Shown piece after piece: positions 60,535-64,000 of a DNA stretch of 64,000 nucleotides. The position numbers and the translations under genes are program-made. The notes beneath the pieces were generated by a model. It saw nothing but the letters and a program-made list of their open reading frames with translations. It made no database searches and had not been told where the DNA came from. Every line of letters starts with the position of its first letter. The first letter of the stretch is position 1. Source of the DNA: Bacteroidaceae bacterium (lineage in GTDB: Bacteria > Bacteroidota > Bacteroidia > Bacteroidales > Bacteroidaceae); assembly GCA_017617235.1 (NCBI GenBank), contig JAFZWQ010000027.1, positions 22,133 through 86,132 on the forward strand, in the 5' to 3' direction.

Positions 60535-62358
60535 ATGAAACGACTAAAAGTATTTGTTTTTTACATATCACTCTTAATATTTAACTTCGCATCAGCACAG
60601 GTGCGAGTAACGGTGCAGGCTCCCTCGCAGGTCGAGGAAGGACAACGCATCCGTGTCAGCTATGTGGTGAATACTCAGGATATCGACGACATTCAGGTAG
60701 GCGAATTCCCTGGTTTCGAATTGCTGTTTGGTCCCAGTGTATCTTCGTCGAGCAGTTTCTCGATGGTGAACGGAAAGACAACACATTCGAGTCAGAAGAC
60801 GTTTTCCTATACGCTGTTGGCTCAGAAGGCGGGTACTTATAAGTTGCCTGTAGCAACGGTAAAGAGTGGGGGACAGACGTACAAAAGCAATCAGTCCAGC
60901 ATCCAAATCCTGCAAGGGGATGGTTCTAATCAATCTAATCAGTCAGGACAGTCCAGTCAATCTAATCAGGCCAGCAGGATGCGCACCCAGAATGCCGGTG
61001 ACCGCATAACAAAAGACGACCTCTATATTACCGTTACGGCTTCGAAACATCATCTTTACGAACAGGAGGCAGTATTGCTCACATACAAATTATATACCCT
61101 TGTGAGCATAGACCAATGTATGGGTAAGATGCCCGACCTTGATGGATTCCATACCCAGGAAATCGAATTGCCGCAGCAGAAGACACTGAAGTACGAACGG
61201 GTGAATGGCAAGAATTATGGTACTGTGGTGTGGAGCCAGTATGTGCTCTTCCCGCAGAAGACGGGTAAACTGACGGTGCCTGCTATTAACTTCGAAGCAG
61301 ATGTGGTGCAGCAAGACCGCAGTATCGACCCCTTCGATGCCTTCTTTGGTGGTGGTTCTTCGCTTGTTCGGGTTAAAAAGACCATTGTAGCACCTGCTGT
61401 AGAACTGACGGTAGATCCGTTGCCCACACGTCCTGCTAATTTCTCAGGTGCTGTTGGTAGTCAGTTCACAATCAGTGGCACATTGTCCCCAGAACAGGTG
61501 GATGCCAACGATGCCGTATCGCTTCGACTCGTTGTAAGCGGTGTCGGAAACATGAAATTGATGAAGGCTCCCAAAGTGGCTTGGCCCAAGGATTTTGAAA
61601 GTTACGACCCCAAGATGAGCGACAAGACACATGTGGGAACAAACGGAGCCTCGGGAAATGTGGTTTACGACTATACGGCAGTGCCGCGACATGGTGGGAA
61701 ATATAGCATACCTCCCGTCGAGTTCTGCTATTTCGATACAAATACGAAGTCGTACAAAACCTTACGCACCGATTCCTTTCACGTTGCAGTTGCCAAAACC
61801 GCAGGTAGCAATGTTCGTCGCACCGTGAACCAGGAAGATTTAATGGTGCTGAACAGCGATATTCGTTACATTAAGACCTCTTCGGCTGACGTTAAGCCCG
61901 CTGGCTCTACGTTCTTCGGTAGCTTGAAATACTGGCTTGGCTATGCTGGTGCCCTTGCGTTGTTCCTTGCCATTGTTGCCGTATTCTATCGTCAGGCCAA
62001 GGCCAACGCCAATGTGGCGCGTCGCAGAGGTAAGAAGGCCGGAAAGGTGGCAACCAAACGTCTGAAGAATGCTGCCAAACTCCTGAAGAAAGGCGAGGCA
62101 CGTGCGTTCTACGAAGAAGTTACCCATGCCCTGTGGGGTTATGTCGGAGACAAATTGAACCTTCCGGTTACGGATTTGAATAAGGATAATGTGGGTGAAC
62201 AACTGGCTCAGCGTGGTGTAAGCGAAGAGCATATCCAGCATTTCCTCCGAGTCCTTAGCGATTGCGAGTTCGCCCAGTATGCTCCAGGCGACCCCTCGGA
62301 AACGATGGACCGTCTCTTTGCAGAAGCATCGGAAGTCATTAACCAGATTGAAAACTAA
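60535..62358 (+). CDS. batD: BatD: oxygen-tolerance protein
   Basis: The 607-residue protein has a signal peptide (to about 22), repeated periplasmic Ig-like beta domains of the BatD type (VTVQAPSQVEEGQRIRVSYV; FSYTLLAQKAGTYKLPVATV; SQFTISGTLSPEQVDANDAV), a Ser/Gln/Asn-rich linker at about 128-150 (SNQSNQSGQSSQSNQ), a membrane span near 465-483 and a Lys/Arg-rich cytoplasmic tail. Normal length. 12 bases to batE. Confidence 0.92.
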   Translation: MKRLKVFVFYISLLIFNFASAQVRVTVQAPSQVEEGQRIRVSYVVNTQDIDDIQVGEFPGFELLFGPSVSSSSSFSMVNGKTTHSSQKTFSYTLLAQKAGTYKLPVATVKSGGQTYKSNQSSIQILQGDGSNQSNQSGQSSQSNQASRMRTQNAGDRITKDDLYITVTASKHHLYEQEAVLLTYKLYTLVSIDQCMGKMPDLDGFHTQEIELPQQKTLKYERVNGKNYGTVVWSQYVLFPQKTGKLTVPAINFEADVVQQDRSIDPFDAFFGGGSSLVRVKKTIVAPAVELTVDPLPTRPANFSGAVGSQFTISGTLSPEQVDANDAVSLRLVVSGVGNMKLMKAPKVAWPKDFESYDPKMSDKTHVGTNGASGNVVYDYTAVPRHGGKYSIPPVEFCYFDTNTKSYKTLRTDSFHVAVAKTAGSNVRRTVNQEDLMVLNSDIRYIKTSSADVKPAGSTFFGSLKYWLGYAGALALFLAIVAVFYRQAKANANVARRRGKKAGKVATKRLKNAAKLLKKGEARAFYEEVTHALWGYVGDKLNLPVTDLNKDNVGEQLAQRGVSEEHIQHFLRVLSDCEFAQYAPGDPSETMDRLFAEASEVINQIEN

Positions 62359-62370
62359 ATGTAAAAGGTT

Positions 62371-63129
62371 ATGAAGAAACTGGCTATATTCCTGATTCTA
62401 TCTTTTTCCCAACTCCTCACGCTCTATTCGGCAAACGTCGACAGTTTGAAGGTTGTTGCTGACAGTGCCTATGCGAAGGAGGATTTCGACAAGGCGGCAA
62501 AGACCTATCTTCGTATCGCCAAAGTGGGGGAGAGTGCAACCATCTGCTACAATCTGGGTAACTGCTACTATCGGCAAGACGACATAGCTCGAGCTATCCT
62601 TTGGTACGAACGTGCTTCGCTTTTGAGCCCAGGCGACGAGGATATTCGTTTTAACCTCGATATGGCTCGTTCCAAAACCATAGACCGTGTCATTCCGAAG
62701 CACGAGTTCTTCTTTTTCACTTGGTATCATACACTTACGAATTGGATGAGTGTTGATGCTTGGGCGCGTCTTGCTTTGCTATTTTTCGTCTTGTGCCTTG
62801 TGTCGCTTGCCCTGTATATTTATGGTCAGCAGATGTGGTTACGCAAGACGGGATTCACGTTGGCAGTCGTTCTGTTGCTGCTCACCGTTGTTGCCGACCT
62901 CTGTGCCTGGTCACAGAGTACTCGTCTGGCAAATCGCGATGGTGCTATTGTCATGTCTCCCTCGGCTGTTGTTAAAAGTACCCCCTCGACATCGGGTAGC
63001 GACCTGTTCGTGCTGCACGAAGGAACGTATGTTATCTTGCATGACAATTCGTTGAACGACTGGGCCGAAGTTACTCTCGCTGACGGTAAGCAGGGTTGGA
63101 TAGAAAAGAAACTTATCGAAGTAATATGA
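62371..63129 (+). CDS. batE: BatE: TPR and SH3-like membrane protein
   Basis: The 252-residue protein has a signal peptide (to about 21), a TPR pair (YAKEDFDKAAKTYLRIAKVG; NLGNCYYRQDDIARAILWYE), two membrane spans (about 131-150 and 158-176) and a C-terminal bacterial SH3-like domain (KSTPSTSGSDLFVLHEGTYV; DGKQGWIEKKLIEVI). The SH3 domain may bind cell wall. ATGA overlap with the PAP2 gene. Confidence 0.9.
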   Translation: MKKLAIFLILSFSQLLTLYSANVDSLKVVADSAYAKEDFDKAAKTYLRIAKVGESATICYNLGNCYYRQDDIARAILWYERASLLSPGDEDIRFNLDMARSKTIDRVIPKHEFFFFTWYHTLTNWMSVDAWARLALLFFVLCLVSLALYIYGQQMWLRKTGFTLAVVLLLLTVVADLCAWSQSTRLANRDGAIVMSPSAVVKSTPSTSGSDLFVLHEGTYVILHDNSLNDWAEVTLADGKQGWIEKKLIEVI

Positions 63130-63818
63130 TTGAACAACTGAAGGCACTCGACAATGAACTCCTGTTGCTACTGAACGGTAGCGATTCGGTGTACTGGGAT
63201 GCAGTTATGTGGATTGTGACGAAGACTGTCACATGGATTCCCCTGTTGTTGATGTTTATCTTTGTCTTGCTCAAAAACACCAATTCGCGTCGTTTCTTCT
63301 TCACCCTGATTGCAATAGCTCTTACTGTTGTTTTGGCAGACCGCCTCAGTAGCGGAGTCATCAAGCCTTTGGTTATGCGTTGGCGTCCCACCCACGATGT
63401 CACTTTCCTGCACACCATCGATACCGTGTTTGGATACCGAGGTGGGCATTATGGCTTTGTAAGCAGTCATGCTGCCAACACGTTCGCCCTCTTTATGTTC
63501 CTTTCCCTGTTGCTTCGAAGTCGCCTGATGACCTTCAGCCTGTTCATATGGGCCTGCATCTCGTCCTATTCGCGAATCTATCTGGGTGTTCATTTCCCTG
63601 GTGACATCCTATGCGGTGCAGTTGTTGGCTTGTTGGTGGGTTTGCTGGTCTATCTTCTTTGCAAATTTATTTGCCGTCGAGCGTCTGGGGAACATCAGTA
63701 CTATTCTACGGCATATACCTCGTCGGGCTTCCTTCGTTCCGATATGCACCTGTTGGCCTTCACCCTTGTGCTAACCTATGCCGTAGTACTTATCGCAGCA
63801 ATTCCCCTTGCATTATAA
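63126..63818 (+). CDS. PAP2-family membrane phosphatase
   Basis: The 230-residue polytopic protein has all three PAP2 motifs: KPLVMRWRP (K-x6-RP), SSHAAN (the PSGH-equivalent with catalytic His) and SRIYLGVHFPGD (SR-x5-H-x3-D). It would dephosphorylate lipid phosphates, for instance undecaprenyl diphosphate or lipid A; substrate unknown. The start (63126) overlaps the batE stop by four bases, so it is translated with the bat operon. An upstream in-frame Met inside batE is rejected for that reason. Confidence 0.9.
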   Translation: MIEQLKALDNELLLLLNGSDSVYWDAVMWIVTKTVTWIPLLLMFIFVLLKNTNSRRFFFTLIAIALTVVLADRLSSGVIKPLVMRWRPTHDVTFLHTIDTVFGYRGGHYGFVSSHAANTFALFMFLSLLLRSRLMTFSLFIWACISSYSRIYLGVHFPGDILCGAVVGLLVGLLVYLLCKFICRRASGEHQYYSTAYTSSGFLRSDMHLLAFTLVLTYAVVLIAAIPLAL

Positions 63819-63854
63819 AAAATAAGGACTATCCGCTTTATGGGGTAGTCCTTA
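63816..63854 (-). terminator. Leftward terminator at the end of the bat operon
   Basis: TAAGGACTATCC (63823-63834) pairs with GGGTAGTCCTTA (63843-63854), 12 pairs with one G-T, loop of eight. The T-run (TTTTTTA) follows only on the minus strand (63822-63816), so it ends a transcript that comes from the right, beyond or at the window edge. On the plus strand it lacks a T-run but may still slow bat transcripts. Confidence 0.72.
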
Positions 63855-64000
63855 CTATAGGAAGCCGCACTTCGGTGATGTGATGAAACTCCGAGTAAAC
63901 AAGTTTTGAGCGCCCGCATCCTTTGTAATCCGCCGGTCATCGCTGACTACCCTTTGGGGGCGCGGCCCGCCATTGGAGTGCGTAAGCATTCTCGGTTTTC
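63855..64000. other. GC-rich structured region, no gene recognised
   Basis: The last 146 bases contain several small hairpins: CAC-TTCG-GTG (about 63870-63879), GTCA-TCGC-TGAC, and GAGTGC-GTAA-GCATTC near the end. Reading frames on the minus strand are short and unconvincing. Together with the leftward terminator just beside it, this suggests the 3' part of a structured RNA or of a small gene lying to the right. I do not recognise tmRNA, RNase P, 6S or SRP RNA motifs in it. Confidence 0.4.

Overview
The window looks like chromosomal DNA of a Bacteroidota bacterium, most likely Prevotellaceae (Prevotella or a close relative). The reasons are: many promoters of the Bacteroidota type (TTTG, about 20 bases, TAnnTTTG), weak or absent Shine-Dalgarno sequences, an apparently complete Bat (aerotolerance) operon, bL38 (DUF4295) beside L28 and L33, a fused DAHP synthase/chorismate mutase, DUF3078, DUF4250, CCDC81-type HU and DUF5107 proteins, and a T9SS-like C-terminal tail on a secreted glycosidase. 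I see no prophage, transposase, CRISPR array or rRNA operon.

Layout. 0-4 kb: a partial Ser/Gly/Arg-rich protein, a FadL-type outer-membrane protein, then a leftward operon for a membrane HU-SPOR protein, a zinc-ribbon/FHA protein and a NUDIX hydrolase. 4-9 kb: rfbC, then a leftward phenylalanine/tyrosine operon (pheA, aminotransferase, DAHPS-chorismate mutase, tyrA) preceded by a leader peptide almost solid with Tyr and Phe codons plus a terminator/antiterminator pair. 9-14 kb, leftward: a metal-efflux-type permease, an oxaloacetate-decarboxylase-like protein without the biotin-acceptor lysine, menA, a small secreted protein and an HU-like protein. 14-20 kb, rightward: dnaB, pheT, yebC, trmN6. 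20-29.5 kb: a more AT-rich carbohydrate block (sugar porter, DUF5107-TPR protein, GH35, tRNA-Cys, multidomain secreted glycosidase). 29.5-40 kb: dciA, recF, TPR proteins, ribH, glnS, a glycosyltransferase, DUF4250, yidC, DUF3078, engB. 40-47.5 kb, rightward: kdgK-kdgA, map-tsaD, rpmB-rpmG-bL38, ftsY-rimO. 47.5-50.8 kb: HU, a membrane-anchored HU-LysM protein and an ABC pair. 50.7-54.5 kb, leftward: guaA, an AmgK-like kinase fused to a RapZ C-terminal domain, and a MurU-like nucleotidyltransferase. 54.5-63.8 kb: a nine-unit tandem palindrome array followed by moxR, DUF58, a membrane protein, batA-batE and a PAP2 phosphatase.

The observations most worth following are the Tyr/Phe attenuator in front of pheA; the 22-23 bp period palindrome array beside the bat promoter; a pair of homologous 112-bp intergenic elements with internal 21-bp period; two unrelated proteins that both join an HU-type DNA-binding fold to a cell-wall-binding domain across the membrane; and a probable peptidoglycan-sugar salvage pair whose kinase carries a RapZ amino-sugar-sensing domain. 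Motifs, coordinates and spacings were read by eye; family names come from recognising sequence patterns, not from database searches.
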